NCBI GenBank assembly: GCA_050084515.1
Contig: CM114275.1
Span: 806,001-870,000 of the forward strand
Length of the DNA: 64,000 nt
Direction of reading: 5' to 3'
Source: Blasia pusilla
Lineage: Eukaryota > Marchantiophyta > Marchantiopsida > Blasiales
Shown here: positions 11,150 to 23,500 of the stretch, in pieces
Layout of the letters: each line of letters starts with the position of its first letter
Numbering within the stretch: position 1 is the first letter of the stretch
Made by a program: the position numbers and the translations under genes
The notes under the pieces: model-generated
Databases searched by the model: none
Told to the model about the DNA's origin: nothing
The model's input: the letters and a program-made list of their open reading frames with translations, nothing else

Positions 11150-12601
11150 TGGTCGATACACCTTCCGGTAAGGAAGCTATTGGTTGCAAATGGGTTTACA
11201 AAATCAAGCGCAATCAAGATGGTACAATTAACAGATACAAAGCTAGATTGGTGGCTAAGGACTATGCACAACAATATGGCATCGATTATGAGGAAATATT
11301 TAGCCCTGTTGCAAAGATGAAGACTACAAGAACAGTGGTTGCAGTTGCAGTAAGTAAGAAGTGGAGATTATATCATATGGACGTCAAGAATGCCTTCTTG
11401 AATGGAGATCTATATGAGGAGGTATATATGGCTCAACCAGAAGGATATGAGCATACCAAGTTTCCATTTCGCGTATGCAGGTTGAAGAAAGCTCTATACG
11501 GGCTCAAACAAGCTCCAAGAGCTTGGTATGGCAAGATTACATACGTCCTACAAGAGTTGGGTTTAGGGTATGTCATTATGACTCCTCGTTATATGTCTTG
11601 AGAGGACAAGATCATACGGTTCTCATTGTGTTGTATGTTGATGATCTCCTGATTACTTGGAGTACTGAAGAAATGGTACAACAAGTCAAGCTTAAGTTAC
11701 AAGCAAAATTTGATATGAAGGACTTGGGAGAGCTCAAGTAATTCCTTGGTATTGAGTTTATCAAGGTTGGAGAGAGCATGTGGTTACTACAACGACAATA
11801 TGCTCTTAATATGCTTTCAAAATATGGTCTGACGGCTTGTAAGCCAATCTCTACACCGTTAGACCAGAGCGTGAAGGTAAGAGTGGATGAAGGAGAGTTG
11901 CTTGCAGATTCTAATATATACAGGCGCATTTTTGGAAGTTTAATCTATCTAACTATAACCAGACCAGATTTGAGCTATATTGTTGGCCTAGTGAGCCAAT
12001 TTATGCAAGCACCTCAAAAACCTCACCTTGATGTTGTGAGGAGGATTATGTGGTATGTGAAATTCTCTATTCAATTCAGCCTTCAATTTGAACCTTCTTT
12101 GAGTTTTCAATTACAAGGATTCATAGATGCTGATTGGGCAGGAAGCGTGTCTGATCGACACTCCACATCTGGTTATTTATTTACTTGGGGAAGCGTAGTT
12201 ATAAGTTGGGCTTCAAAGAAGCAACCTACAATTGCTTTATCTTCAACAGAGGTGAGTACAGAGGAGCAACCAATGCAGCATGTGAGGCGGTGTGGCTTCA
12301 TCGATTACTTGTTGAGATTGGTGTTAGAAACTCAGGACCTAGTGTAATATATGCATAAAATTTTAGTAGCATCAAGCTTGCTAATAACCTTGTGTTTCAT
12401 GCTTGTACAAAGCATGTTGAGATGCACTATCATTTTATCAGAGAGAAAGTACTTGCAGGAGAAGTAGATCTTGTGTATATAGGTACAGATCAGCAAATTG
12501 CTGACATCTTTACAAAGGCATTGTCGAGAGATAAGTTTGAGATATTTAGAAATGATTTAGTCGTTAGATATATCGATATGAGCTTGAGGGGAAGAATTTA
12601 A
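11150..12601 (+). pseudogene. Copia element C reverse transcriptase and RNase H
   Basis: RT motifs in order: KARLVAKDYAQQYGIDYEE, FSPVAKMKTTRTVVA, MDVKNAFLNGDL, KALYGLKQAPRAWY and the catalytic box VLYVDDLLI (near 11630). After a stop near 11741, RNase H follows with GFIDADWAGSVSDRHSTSGY and a degenerate ALSSTEVST, then TDQQIADIFTKAL. A frameshift splits the RT at about 11590, and a further frameshift near 12350 precedes the last block. The catalytic YVDD is intact, but the polyprotein cannot be made as it stands. Confidence 0.9.
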
Positions 12602-12907
12602 GATTGAGTTACAGTCAAGCTTATGAGACATCTGAACTGCTTCATTTGATACTCGCACGAAGTAGGGAAGCTTAATCTTGGTTAGTCAATTAAGCGCGAT
12701 TATCATAACTAGGATTAGTTAATCACAATTAGTCTAACTCGAGATTATGGTTAAGGTTAGGGTTAGGGGTGCTTGTACATATCCTATATAATTGAGAAGG
12801 GGACCAGCCTCCACTCATTCTCTCCTTGCAAATTTTGTTCTTCATGGTGGTGTGTGAGTGTGAGAGCCGTTTCCCACCAATTATGCTTCTTTAGCAATTT
12901 TACACAC
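12596..12907 (+). repeat. Right LTR of copia element C
   Basis: Matches the left LTR at 7729-8040 and begins directly after a purine-rich tract (GAGGGGAAGA, 12586-12595) that would prime plus-strand synthesis. Its last bases abut the ATAAT duplication at 12908-12912. Confidence 0.9.
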
Positions 12908-13843
12908 ATAATACATAGCAAAATCCAAACATGCCAAGATCCTATCCATGACCCTCTGAAACTAAGCCGGGGCGTTCTTTAATTCAAATGGTAAGAACCG
13001 CCACTGGTATAAACAATCCTTCCCATGAGGATCGATGCCCTAAAATATCATCTTCTGCATGTCCTCAAATCTGATAGGCAGTTGATGATATTCGGCTTGA
13101 AGATCTAGCAAATTGAAGACCTTTGCATGCCCAATAGCATCAAAGATGTCCTAAGAGGTCGGCATGGCATACCTATCGGACTTTGTCTGCCGATTGATAG
13201 GTCGATAATCTCCATACATCTGCCTATCCGTCCAATTGCCATGCACATCCTTCTTGGCAAGCATGATAGTGCCAGATGCATACTCTCCATGCGACATCTC
13301 CAACCAAGTCATGGCTACTACTTTGAATTAGAGCCCTCTCCATATCACTATACCTGTAGGATTATCGGAAGATCGACGTGTCGTTTGATAACTCAATGCG
13401 GATCCTTAGACCCTTAAATATACCCAAATCATGCATACTAAATGCAATAGAACTCCTAAGGAACTGATGTATCCGGCGCCGCTCTCCTCCTGTCAACTTA
13501 GGGCGCATATCTGGCTCCTAAGTCTCCATTGTGACTATGATAGGACTCTCCGGAGTAGGTGTCAATGGTTGCTATGGTGCAACCGCGTCTCAGACAATAA
13601 AACTCGACTGCTTCCTTGTAGCCAATTGGAAAATTGGATCTCCTCCATGTGCAGTATCCCGAACCACACTCGATGATGTGACAATCATCTCCTGGCATAC
13701 GTGCAAAATATCCCAAGAAGCCCAAGGATGTCTCTCTCAATCACCCCTAGTGTGTTGATCTCCTTGGGTCTCGCCCCCAACCACTACCTCAACCGTTGTC
13801 GTATAGTAAAATCACCCACTATATAAACTCCTCTATCATTAAG
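12908..13843 (-). pseudogene. Element A reverse transcriptase, N-terminal part
   Basis: Minus-strand sequence collinear with B 32860-33500. In another frame of the same strand, the segment 13290-13105 and its element B counterpart near 33131 encode clearly similar peptides, which confirms nucleotide homology. It covers the RT fingers and palm up to the catalytic box that continues at 7728. Upstream homology with the B linker continues to 13843, where the truncated gypsy element begins. Many stops. Confidence 0.7.
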
Positions 13844-15067
13844 TGTTAGAAAGAATTTTATTAGTATTAAATAAATTAGCCTAAGAAAATGAATTCCCAT
13901 GTTTAAATCTCTTGAGGGTGACTCATTTGCACGGGCCCAACTTTAGGAAAAGAGATAATAAATAAAACATGGGATTAGAAAAGTAAAGTAGTGGGGTTGG
14001 TGCTTTAATCAAACGAAAACAAAAGTAGTCTTGGTTGATGGCTAGGGTAGGTGGGGGTAGTTTGGAAGATATGAAGGGAGTAAAAGAAGATATTTTAGAA
14101 GAGATAAGAGGGAATCTACTTGTGTCAAAATATGATTGGCTAAGCCTTGAGAGGAAACTATGTGGTACAAGATAAGATTAGTCATATTTCATACTCTTAT
14201 GGATCCCTTGTGAGTATATATTGAGGAGGGACCTTCAAGGGTTCATCAACTTCTACTTCACATCTAGAGTCTCTCGTGCCACTCTTGAGTGTATGGCTTT
14301 GGAATTACTTTTTATTCCAATAAGAATGGATTATTCCTCTTGGGAGAGTAACTTGACCTTGGTCTATTCTATGAAAGGTTTCTAGTTTGTGGTATGTATG
14401 GAGATGAGAGACTTGTCACCTTAGATGAGTTTTGTCATACTAGAAATAAATGATGGTTTGGCTTGTAATTTTCCCAATGAGAGTGAATTACCCCTCTTGG
14501 GAGAGCAACTCCGCCAAATCCCATTCTAGAGGAGAATAGAGGATGTTTGTCAAGTATGGATAGGGATGGAGCACGAGTTATGTTGGATTTTCCTTTCCTT
14601 AACCCGTACCACGTCAAGATTCTCTCTGTAGATAGACATTGGTTCATTCACGATCTAGTTTATCACTTTGGGGATGCGTTCATGAACCAAGTCATGCAAC
14701 CTCCAACTCGGGTCTAGTCACGTACGGAAGGACATAGGATTTCACTTTGTATGTCCTTATATAGTTATCCATGGACGTCAATAGGCCTGCTCAAGTAGGA
14801 TTTAACACTAGTTATGTTATTTTCCTTATGTACAAACGTAAAGTAGTTTACAGAGACTTCATAGTTAGGAATTTCGGGGTTCCATGTTATGAATAAGTGA
14901 TCATCTCGGCCCTACCTTTCGTGATTCTTGTCGTGAGAGAATGGAGGATTTACATAATAATTCTGTATTGAAAAAGGAAAAATTCTTATAGAGTTCGTCT
15001 TGCATCAACCACGTCTGCTGCAGCTAGAAGGTCTGTCCTTACTCGAAGAGAGGCTCTCAGCACAACA
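13844..15067 (+). repeat. Probable 5' LTR of element E
   Basis: Begins TGTTAGAAAG where homology to element B stops, and ends ...CAGCACAACA. It is followed by ATTGGTGCTTCCATG, similar to the sequence after the 5' LTR of many plant gypsy elements. No second copy exists in the window, so the boundaries are inferred. Confidence 0.5.
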
Positions 15068-15597
15068 ATTGGTGCTTCCATGTTGGATTCTCAACATCCA
15101 CTCCTCTGAGCGCCATTGATCTGATCGACCCCCTTGTATGAGGAGAAGCCTAGATCGATGGTTCTGACTTAGACGTCGAAGGAGTAATAGTAATGTGACA
15201 TAGGTGGTTTACGGAGTAGCGTTACTAGGTTTATCTAACCCTATATTGCAAAATTTTTCTATTAATAGAAATGAATAAAAATAGGTAAAAACCCTACTTT
15301 TCCCGAGTAGTCAAATAGTCGGGAGCCGCAGCGGTAGCGATTTTTCGTATGTTGAGTTATCTCCCATTTCACGTTCCATCGAAGCTCTTCTGTGAGCGCA
15401 CGGACGGACTAGGCCACTTTGTATCTCTAAGTTTTGTAAAGATTTCAATGATTTCGTCACTTTCTGTTTTCTCACATTCCACTTACAGCTCTTTGAGGCG
15501 GTAGATTGTGTTGGCAAGTTGGAGTCTTATCAAGATGACTACTTTTAGGAGTACTTCATCAATGGGAACTGAGGGAGCTGAAGATCTTCTCTGAACT

Positions 15598-16600
15598 TTG
15601 ACAACATTATTGAGCTTGCAAGAAAGAGTTCACATAGGAGAGCAAAGATCAACAAGGGCTCTCCAAGCGATTGTAAAGAAGTTGGGGAGATTTGATGGAA
15701 GGAACATCACCAAGTATGTTCGAGAGTACGTCTATGAGATGGAGGTAAATTGTGAAGCCGAAGGAGATATGGTGTCAAGTTTTGAGTTAGTTGTAATACC
15801 AGAGATCCGTCGTCAAGTAAAGAAGTTGAGAGTAGAAAATCCAACCTCGTGGAAGGAGTATGAGTAGTTTCAGAAAGGAGAATTCTTCGATGATGACGTG
15901 GATCGGATGACTAAGAGGAGTTTTCTAGAATGGATAGTGCAACGTCTAGGGAAGGGAATGACTCCAAATCAATTATTGCATGAGTTTGAGGGGCGGTTTT
16001 TTTAGCTTTCTTCTTCCGAAAGAGAAACTCTAGACTTGAGGAAAACCGAGTTATTCCTTCAGGCGCCTGATGAGAATTTGGAGGACAAGCTTTTCATAAT
16101 GTTAGCGGAAAACACCAAAGAAGGAGGTGTCAGCACTAATTGGAAGAAAGTGGAAGAAGTTGTTGCTATCCTCACAAAACAAAGTCGAAGTAGAGGTAGA
16201 ACCGCACTATTCAAGTCGGAGTATCAATTTCAAATCCATTGCCTAAGCCCATGTCAACAAAACTTGAAGATTTTGCCATCGATGAGTTGGTGAAAGGTTT
16301 GAGAGAGTTGAGAGTAGAAATGGCTGAGCTTAAACTTGATAGGAATCGTAGTGTTGGTTCTCCTTCGAAAAGTAGGAACTTTATGAGAAGATGTATATGG
16401 TGTGATAGTGTTGAGCATTAACGTCGAGAATGTGAGGAGGTTTTAGAAGCTCTTAGGAATGGAATAATAAACTTTAAAGATGGGAAGATTCATTCAACGC
16501 AGATTGGTATGCCGTTGAATACAAACTTTGGTAGAGGAGGAATGAAAGGCTTAGTGAGAGGTGAAGTAGAAATTGCCTCTACGGCATAAGATTCTAATAC
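15598..16600 (+). pseudogene. Element E gag
   Basis: Gag-like frame with the segment VKKLGRFDGRNITKYVREY (capsid-type retrotransposon gag domain), then LFLQAPDENLEDKLFIMLAE. A single zinc knuckle lies near 16393-16440, readable as CIWCDSVEH...REC with a stop inside. The frame is broken at about 15868, 16005 and 16422. Confidence 0.65.
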
Positions 16601-17389
16601 CTTTGCAGTAAAAATAGAAGCGCTTATTGTATCTGTAGCTAAAATTGAATCATTACAATTTCCTGGAGAAGTGATGCTAAGAGGGGCAGAGCCTATCCGT
16701 CATCTGATTGGATGGGATGATCTAGTGGAAGCTGGGTGTGTTAAAGCATAGCTAGCATAAGAGAAACTTGTGAGTTGGCAAGATGCTAGTGTGGAGGAGA
16801 AGAGGAAGCGTGACAATGATGGTTTTGATCCTAAGGAAGCTGCAAGAAGAGCGAGGATTGCAAGAAGGAAAGGGCAACCAGAGGCGCAACCATCAAGAGA
16901 AGAAGGGCTTTCTACATCTGAATCTATGATGGATTCTCATATGAAATAAGGTGGAATGAAGAAGAAAGAATTAAGGTCGTCTCAAAAGACCAAGGGTAAG
17001 GCTCCTACATACAAGTTGTAGTCTGATATAGAGAAGCACGAATTTGAAGGAGATTGTTGAGGAGAGGATTTTGGATGCGAAAATAGAGTTTTCTCTGAGG
17101 GAAGTCTTGGGCATAGCCAAATGTGACTTTCATGAGTTGATCATAGATGTGATCAAAAGGAAAAGGCAAATGACTATAGATATGGTGATGGTGAGGGCAT
17201 TGGATACTGACTCACAGAAGAGGAAGATGAAGAGCTTTCCAAGTATTTGGACAAAAGCTTGACCTACAAGGAGAAGAGACGAGAGTAGGAGAAGCCTTGA
17301 CAGAACAAGGTGAAGAAAGGCACAATGGTGGACAGTATTCTTGGTCATATTGGGCGTGTGCAACGACAGAGGCTAGAGTTTGACTTGGC

Positions 17390-17812
17390 TCTCTCCAAGA
17401 GTCAATTCTGGCTCTCGTTGATCATGGTTCGGAGATCAACTTCATGTCGCAAAGTGTATGCAACAAAGGGATGTGGCCAATTGATATAGGGCATGGATGG
17501 GTACTACGTGCGGCTAACAACCAAAAAGGTGAACTCTATGGTGCTTGTCCAGCCGTCAGAACTCGTATCAGAGATATGTTGATTGAGCAAAATTTCTTTG
17601 TTCAGAATGGAGGTGCTTATCCTATGATTCTTGGGCATCCTTACATCACAACATCTAGAATGGAGACCAAAGTCATGGATGATGGGTCTTATTATGCCCG
17701 TATTAGAACGAGATCAGTTCAATTCCTTACTGTACGAGTAGGTCATGAAAGGAATAGGGAGAAGTTGAGAGATGGTCTTATGAAGGTAGAGAAGGAGTTT
17801 TCAAATTTTTAG
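17390..17812 (+). pseudogene. Element E aspartic protease
   Basis: Retropepsin-like domain. The active-site strand is readable as LALVDHGSEINFMSQS near 17409, with His where most families have Ser or Thr before the Gly. It ends with the flap-side motif YPMILGHPYI near 17620. The 122-codon frame at 17444-17812 holds most of the domain. A stop near 17280 separates it from upstream coding. Confidence 0.65.
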
Positions 17813-18080
17813 TTAGCACTCCTATAGAGCGGGAATATGGGGTGTAGAGAAAAGAAAGAGTCTTCCGCTAGCAGAGAGGGAAGAATCATTTAGGTATGGG
17901 TTTTCTCAATGTTTTTCTTCCTGGTCTAATAGGTTCCAAATGACAAAAGAAATGAATGAAAAAAAAAGACGTTTTATGAAAAAAAAAAAAGGGTTTGTTA
18001 AAATGTGAGGGTGTTCTATTAAATGAAGAGTTCATTAGTGGGATGTATGAAGAAGAGGGTTTTGGAGATGTCTTGAAGAG

Positions 18081-19700
18081 GTGTTTACCCATATGAGCAC
18101 CGATTCATTGGATATAAGCATGATTACAATTCACTCGCGTGAGTTGCATGAAGAAATATCAAGGTTGATGGAAGGAGAAAATGGATATGAATCTACGGAC
18201 AAGAAAGCGGATGGGCACGAGTTTGAGGCAGAAAAACATCCCATGGAGGCACAAGTGCACACAAAATACAATATGGTAGCCCGGAAGGTAAAGCCAATGG
18301 CTATTCAACTACCAGAGGGTTGTAGGAAACAAGTAGAACGTGCATCAACGGAGCCAAGTTTGCGGGATGTCAGGAAGATAGGACACGAGTTCACAGAAGA
18401 GATGCTAGATCGTCTGCAAATTGGAGGGGGTGAGTTTCTCACATAAATTGAAAGGAAAAGCTTTCGAGAGATGTTAAGGAGACATGGTAAGGCCATCTCT
18501 TTTACTACACAAGAAATTGGTTGTGTAGACACGAGTGTGGCGGCACCGATGGTAATTTTCACAGTGCCTTGGGATTTGAAACCCATACCTGTACCACAAG
18601 CTATGATTCCCAAGCTGATTGAGTTATTAAAGGAGAAGATGCACATGGGTATCTTGGAGCCATCTATGGGGCCTTATTCGAGTCGATGGTTCACTCTTCC
18701 GAAAAAATGAGGAGCTCTCCGGTTCATTAAAGATATGCAATCGGCAAATAAGGTAACCATTCGAAATATGGGAGCGGCGCCTAGAATAGATGAAGTCGTA
18801 GAAGCTTTTACAGCCCGTGCTATCTATTCGATAGAAGATTTGTACTTGGGATATGATCAATTCCAATTAGTTATGGAGAGTAGAGATATTACCACTATGC
18901 GCACTCCACTTAGGCTTGTAAGAATGTGCACATTACCTCAAGGAACAACAAATTCTCTCGCTTAGATGTAGAGTGCAATGAATAAGATCTTGAGAGAATT
19001 CATTTTGAGAAAACCATTCCTTTTGTAGATGATATTCCTTTAAAGGGATGTGCAATAGAAGATAGGATTGAGAGGGTTGTGAAAGATGGGGGTAGAAAGT
19101 TTATGTCTGATCATATTCGTGATGTGTATTTGATCCTAACAAGACTAGAAGAGGTCAATCTTACTCTTTCTGGAGAAAAGTGTAGCTTTGGGATTCCTCA
19201 AATTGTGGTAGTGGGTCATCTTTGTGGAGAGTTTGGCTGAAAACCAAATCCAGCAAAAGTTGATGTTATCGGGAGGATACGAGAATGTGAAAACGTCACC
19301 AAAGTGAAAAGGTATTTAGGAGCTTGTGTGTTTTATTAGGTGTGGATTCCTTTGTATGAGTTGTTGAGAAAGAAGAAGTTCATTTGGGAGAAGAAGCAAA
19401 GAGCAGCAATGATGTAGTTGAAGGAGGCATTTAAGTTGCTACCGATTTTATGACAAATGATCTACGAATGCGAAAGACCTATTATCATCACACTAGACAC
19501 TAGCCCTATTACTATTGGGTGGGTAGTTGGGCAGGATGACGTGGAAGGAAGAAGATTTGCGACAAGGTTTGGAGCTCGTACACTCACGGAACGACAAAGG
19601 AGGTACCCTCAGGTAAAGAGGGAGCTTTGGGGAGTTGTGACTGCGATGAAAGCTAAGAAGGATTAGCTTATGGGAGCCTATGTGTTGCTTGAGGTTGATT
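18081..19700 (+). pseudogene. Element E reverse transcriptase and RNase H
   Basis: RT motifs: IPKLIELLKEKMHMGILEPS, SRWFTLPKK, LRFIKDMQSANKVTIRN, YSIEDLYLGYDQFQL and a catalytic box readable as FVDDIPLKG near 19022. RNase H begins near 19457 with IIITLDTSPITIGWVVGQ, then YPQVKRELWGVVTAM, and stops near 19700. Stops at about 18445, 18708 and 18963 and a frameshift before the catalytic box inactivate it. Confidence 0.8.
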
Positions 19701-19711
19701 TTCTACCTCTG

Positions 19712-20983
19712 TCAACACGACACCGTCTTAGTAGGCATGGGGCTCACCAATGCAACAACTGTGATGTGTCGCATCCGTAAATGACGTTGTTCAATTACAC
19801 ATAAGTTGAAAATCCATGTTAAGCAATTCAGGTCCATCTTCTGACCCAAGACATAACGTCGTGATGCCTTTGATAGTGATGGTACTGCCATCACTCTTGT
19901 GGGGAATCCCATCGCTCCCTCTCGCTCATCGGCGTTGGGCTCCACCAACCACTATACCAGGTCATCCCAAACCAAGCCAAGCCTGGCCTCCTTGAATGCA
20001 TAGGAAGCAGAAAAACTCACCAATATGGGAAAGGCTGCTTGTGGCATGCCAATCCTGTTGAGCACAGTCAATGGTTGTCGATCATCATGCCTCACTGCCT
20101 GTGATCAACAACTTGGATCAAGAATAGAATCCTGCAACAAATGGGAGGGGCGCTCCACTCTCGCATATGCCCTCTGCAAAATCTCATGTGGCACCAAGAT
20201 GGTCCACCAAAGGCGCGGGTGATGTGCTCATAAACCTACACTCGCCACATCCAACAACACTGCGGGGCTGATCCATGCGCGTACGTGATGTGCACTCGTC
20301 ACCACGCGGGACACCAAATTCAACATATTCTCTAGAATGTATGCTGGAGAACAAGACTGATCCCCTTGTAAATATCGCAAGATCCGCATCATCTCCCAAA
20401 AGTTTTGATTGAGAGTGAGTTAGCTCACTCTCAATCACTCTCAGATTGAGAGTGAGCTAACTGCTGCCTTGTCCAACACTCGATTGGCCTTGACACGGCC
20501 AACCAGCAATGACCAAATCTATGGTCCCTACCCACTCCCAGTCTTGCACCCCCAACAATGAAATGTCCCTTGGTAGGGAACTCTGGTAACCTAGGATGGC
20601 GAACGTAGACAAAAAGTCGGGAAATTGGAAGCGTAATTGCGCCATATGGTAAAGTTAAGCGCGCCTCGCAACATCATCAATCTACGGTATAGGTACTATT
20701 GCACGTGCACTCCTGCCTCCAAAACAACGGCTAAGCCAATGTTGATCCCTCCAAAGATACCCAACACGTGAAGAGCCTCCTCTGGGATGCGCCACACAGT
20801 CTGGGTGGTGTCCAAAGGGGTCATAGTAGCACTCCTGGCTACCTCAGATTCCTCTGACCCGTCATGCTTTGGTGCAAACGCCTTACTCCAGGCCCTTTGC
20901 ACGTGCTCCTCACATAAATGTCGGAGCTCCTCACTCGAGCCCCATAACGGCACCACTTCTCCATGGAATGATGCAGCTACCAT
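19712..20983 (-). pseudogene. Element A C5-cytosine DNA methyltransferase domain (DNMT3-like)
   Basis: Minus-strand remnant of a DNA cytosine-5 methyltransferase inside a gypsy polyprotein. Motif I (AdoMet binding) reads VLGIFGGINIGLAVVLEAG near 20765-20709. Motif IV reads DLVIAGWPCQGQSS near 20525-20480 and holds the catalytic Cys in PCQ. Motif VI reads AYILENM, a variant of ENV, near 20340. Motif VIII reads HHPRLWWTILVP near 20215. The motif IX-X region reads ADEREGAMGFPT and ASRRYVLGQKMDLNCLTWI at 19930-19810. The last block resembles the C-terminus of DNMT3-type enzymes (ER..GFP, R..LLG.s). Stops and an inverted-repeat expansion at 20407-20456 interrupt it. The same order is found in element B. 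Confidence 0.8.
20407..20456. repeat. Nested 13-bp inverted/direct repeat inside the element A methyltransferase
   Basis: GATTGAGAGTGAG (20407-20419) is followed after 4 bases by its exact reverse complement (20424-20436), then again directly at 20444-20456. It lies between methyltransferase motifs IV and VI, where element B has coding sequence. It could fold into either of two hairpins. Confidence 0.85.
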
Positions 20984-21189
20984 AACACTCCTCGCCCTAG
21001 AAGTGTCAGGCGCGGGGATGTCTGTACATTGACATGCCCCTCAATCAAGTCAAAAGGCCACGTGATAGCGCTACTAAATACTGCTAAAATCGCCATCTCT
21101 CATGGCCGTCGCTTGATCATTCCACCCGTAAATCGAATGGGTAATGAACAAAGTTATCCATCATAGGACTGCCATCCTAGTTAATAGGA

Positions 21190-21492
21190 CGCTGACTCCT
21201 TCTAGTTTTCCAAGGAAAACCCCATCGGGTACAACCCTGCTCTACCAACCAAGACGTCGTAGGACTCTGCAACCGTCACAATTGCCTTGGCTAGCATCAC
21301 GGGCTCATCTGTAGGATGTCCAGGGCAAACCCTCATCACGACCTCATGCAGGGTGATAAACTGTGTGGTACTTGCTCTAATCAAGGATTTTTGTATCTTG
21401 AATGGACAACGCTCCACATCGACCCTTGTTAGGCCTAGCCCTGTAAATGCCGCCTTCCCCAACATCAGGGGTTCCGCTCTTGAATCTAACAA
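21190..21492 (-). pseudogene. Element A aspartic protease
   Basis: Encodes MLDSRAEPLMLGKAAFTGLG, aligned with LLDSGAQPLMLGKATCIGLG of element B. The DSG active site has become DSR, so the enzyme would be inactive. The downstream segment DVLVGRAGLYPMGFSLEN matches DVLVGGAVLYPMGFQMDY of B. It lies between gag and methyltransferase, as in B. Confidence 0.75.
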
Positions 21493-21584
21493 TTAAGACA
21501 CGTTGCAGACAAAAAAATCTACCTCGTGGACTCACCAACTAAAAGACCTCTCCCCGATCCGGCAATACAACACTTGGAGCAACC

Positions 21585-23500
21585 ATGGCACGCTCTATCG
21601 CGGGTCTAGCAGGCATCTCCGCCATCCTAGCAATCGCAACCTACTATGAATTTGAGGTGGAAGGCCTGAGCATCGGCTCCAAGGGCAGTTCCATCACCTC
21701 CTTTGCAATCACCTCTGAATATGATGCAGAAACACCATCTCCACGCTCACATAGCATAGCGGCCAGTCGGAAAACCTCGGCGGACATACCTCCCAATGTC
21801 ATAACATTTGAGCAGAAAATAGCGGAGTACGGTACACCATCATGGCCGTCCCGAACATCATACTCAATACATACTCCTCCCGAGCATCAACAATAGGAAT
21901 TGTTGCACTTGCTTCTCCCATTGCCCTCCATGCCTGCACACCAACACCATCAACTCTCTGGGAACTCTGATCAAGACTTATCGATGGGGTCCTCATCGCC
22001 TCGGACAAGGTGAAAGATTGAGGAAGCCTGGTCTATTTCCTAGCTTTCCCCCCTCTGTGGATCCAAATCCGTAGTGGCTCCACGTGTAATAACATCGATT
22101 GCCTCTAGCTGGACAGGCGCGCACATCCAGCCAAGATCGTCCATATTTTTGACAGCTCCATAAGACGTTGATGCCATTGATCCGGCATCGGGTAACCACA
22201 ATACTATAGCGGCAATCTGATGCTATAGCTGATGTATCTGAGCAACCATCCCAACCTCACGCCAGACGTCTCCCTGGACGCGTCTCGATGGTGGAACCCT
22301 AACTCCTCCATGGGCAACTCCACCATCCCTCTGGAAACTCCACCTCCTCGTCCTCAAACGGGACCAAATGATGCACGACCTCTAGGCCCACCCGGACCGG
22401 AAACTCGCTCTGGTGCCCTCTTTGGCCCCCAGTCCAGACGTGACTCAGCATGTAAGTTGAAATACGTGGCACCGTGTGTGACCATACCTCTGACAATAGT
22501 CACAATGATAACCTCCTGGTGTAGCACCATCTCCTCCATGCTGATCCTGATGAGTGCAATCGCGTTGGTGATGGGCTCCACTACATGCCCAACAAATAAT
22601 TGCAAGCGGCTCGTGTTGAGCTGCATATAAAGGCGCAAGTCTCTATGGCACGGCCTCCCCGCATCCTCTCTGAGCTCGTGGTGCTACAGACCTATCTCGG
22701 AATCCACATTACTGCACTGGTGGTATAGGCAATCGTGACTACTCTCGCCTAAAACCTATGGTGGCTATGCTCTCCTCCGCCATGTTGCGCTCAATGTTCT
22801 TGACGGTCCTTAAAACATCTCTCAACATATATAGGTGAGGTGTTCATAAGAAGCACCCCCTCCCGTAGGGTTTGGTCCAACATTACGTACCATGATTGGA
22901 TAGCCAAGGATGCTGTCACCCCCTGAGTGACGTTAATCAGCCAATACAAGCGAGTGTAGGCCTCACGCAAACTCTCACCCGGATGCCTTTGGAAGTCGTG
23001 GATGCTCCATAATTTCTCAATCCGTATCCCTTGGTAGCTTGTCCTCAACACTGCAAAGAACCCAACCACGGGATTGAACGTGGGACAAACCCGACTAGAC
23101 GGTGCAACTGCTCCAGTGCAAGTCATCCCTCCTAAAACATTACTGGTGGAAGAGGAGGAACCCTCTCCTGAATCATCCTCCTCATCGGGAAAGGGCTCAC
23201 TCCATGACACATCATGTGGGTCATAGTAGAGTCTCCATGCCTCAATCTTCTGGGCATATTGGTGGGAGAACTCATAGTGATCATCCATAGGCGCTCCCTC
23301 TAAATACTAGAGCATTTCGTTCCATGCTGTAAACGGGTTGAACTCTCTAGAGTTCCTAGCCCGTTGTGAGTCACACCAACTCCTAAACTATGCAATAAAA
23401 TCGTGCAACTCTATCGTGCCTATAGCACCCAAAAACCTATGCGGTCCCCTACCCCGGTCATCCGTCTCGTACGTCCAACTCGTAGGACCACTCAATGTGT
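21585..23500 (-). pseudogene. Element A gag with two zinc knuckles
   Basis: Minus-strand gag. The N-terminal part near 23440-23330 reads FLGAIGTIELHDFI, parallel to YLSAMGTIELEDFM in B. The 165-codon frame at 23288-22791 carries MDDHYEFSHQYAQKIEAWR, SYQGIRIEKLWSIHDFQ and HPGESLREAYTRLYWLI, the conserved gag core. Two CCHC-type knuckles lie in one frame near 22600-22490: CWACSGAHHQRDC, then CDYCQRYGHTRC with a shortened last spacing. A linker of low similarity reaches the protease. Stops and frameshifts are present. Confidence 0.75.

Larger units (their letters stand above)
7729..12907 (+). mobile_element. Element C: Ty1/copia retrotransposon with both LTRs, decayed
   Basis: A 5179-bp element with two 312-bp LTRs (7729-8040 and 12596-12907), a primer-binding-type sequence right after the left LTR, a purine-rich tract before the right LTR and a 5-bp target duplication. 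The interior encodes gag, protease, integrase, RT and RNase H in copia order, with several stops and frameshifts. The LTRs are similar but visibly diverged, so it is not a very recent insertion. It lies opposite to element A and splits A's RT at its catalytic box. Confidence 0.92.
13844..19705 (+). mobile_element. Element E: Ty3/gypsy retrotransposon, 3'-truncated, inserted in element A
   Basis: Plus-strand element of a second gypsy family, inserted in element A between the methyltransferase and RT regions. It has a probable 5' LTR (13844 to about 15067), then gag, protease, RT and RNase H. It ends abruptly in or just after RNase H, with no integrase and no 3' LTR. Roughly 150-200 bp of element A are also missing at the junction by comparison with element B, which suggests one deletion removed the 3' end of E and adjacent A sequence. 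Stops and frameshifts are frequent. Confidence 0.75.
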
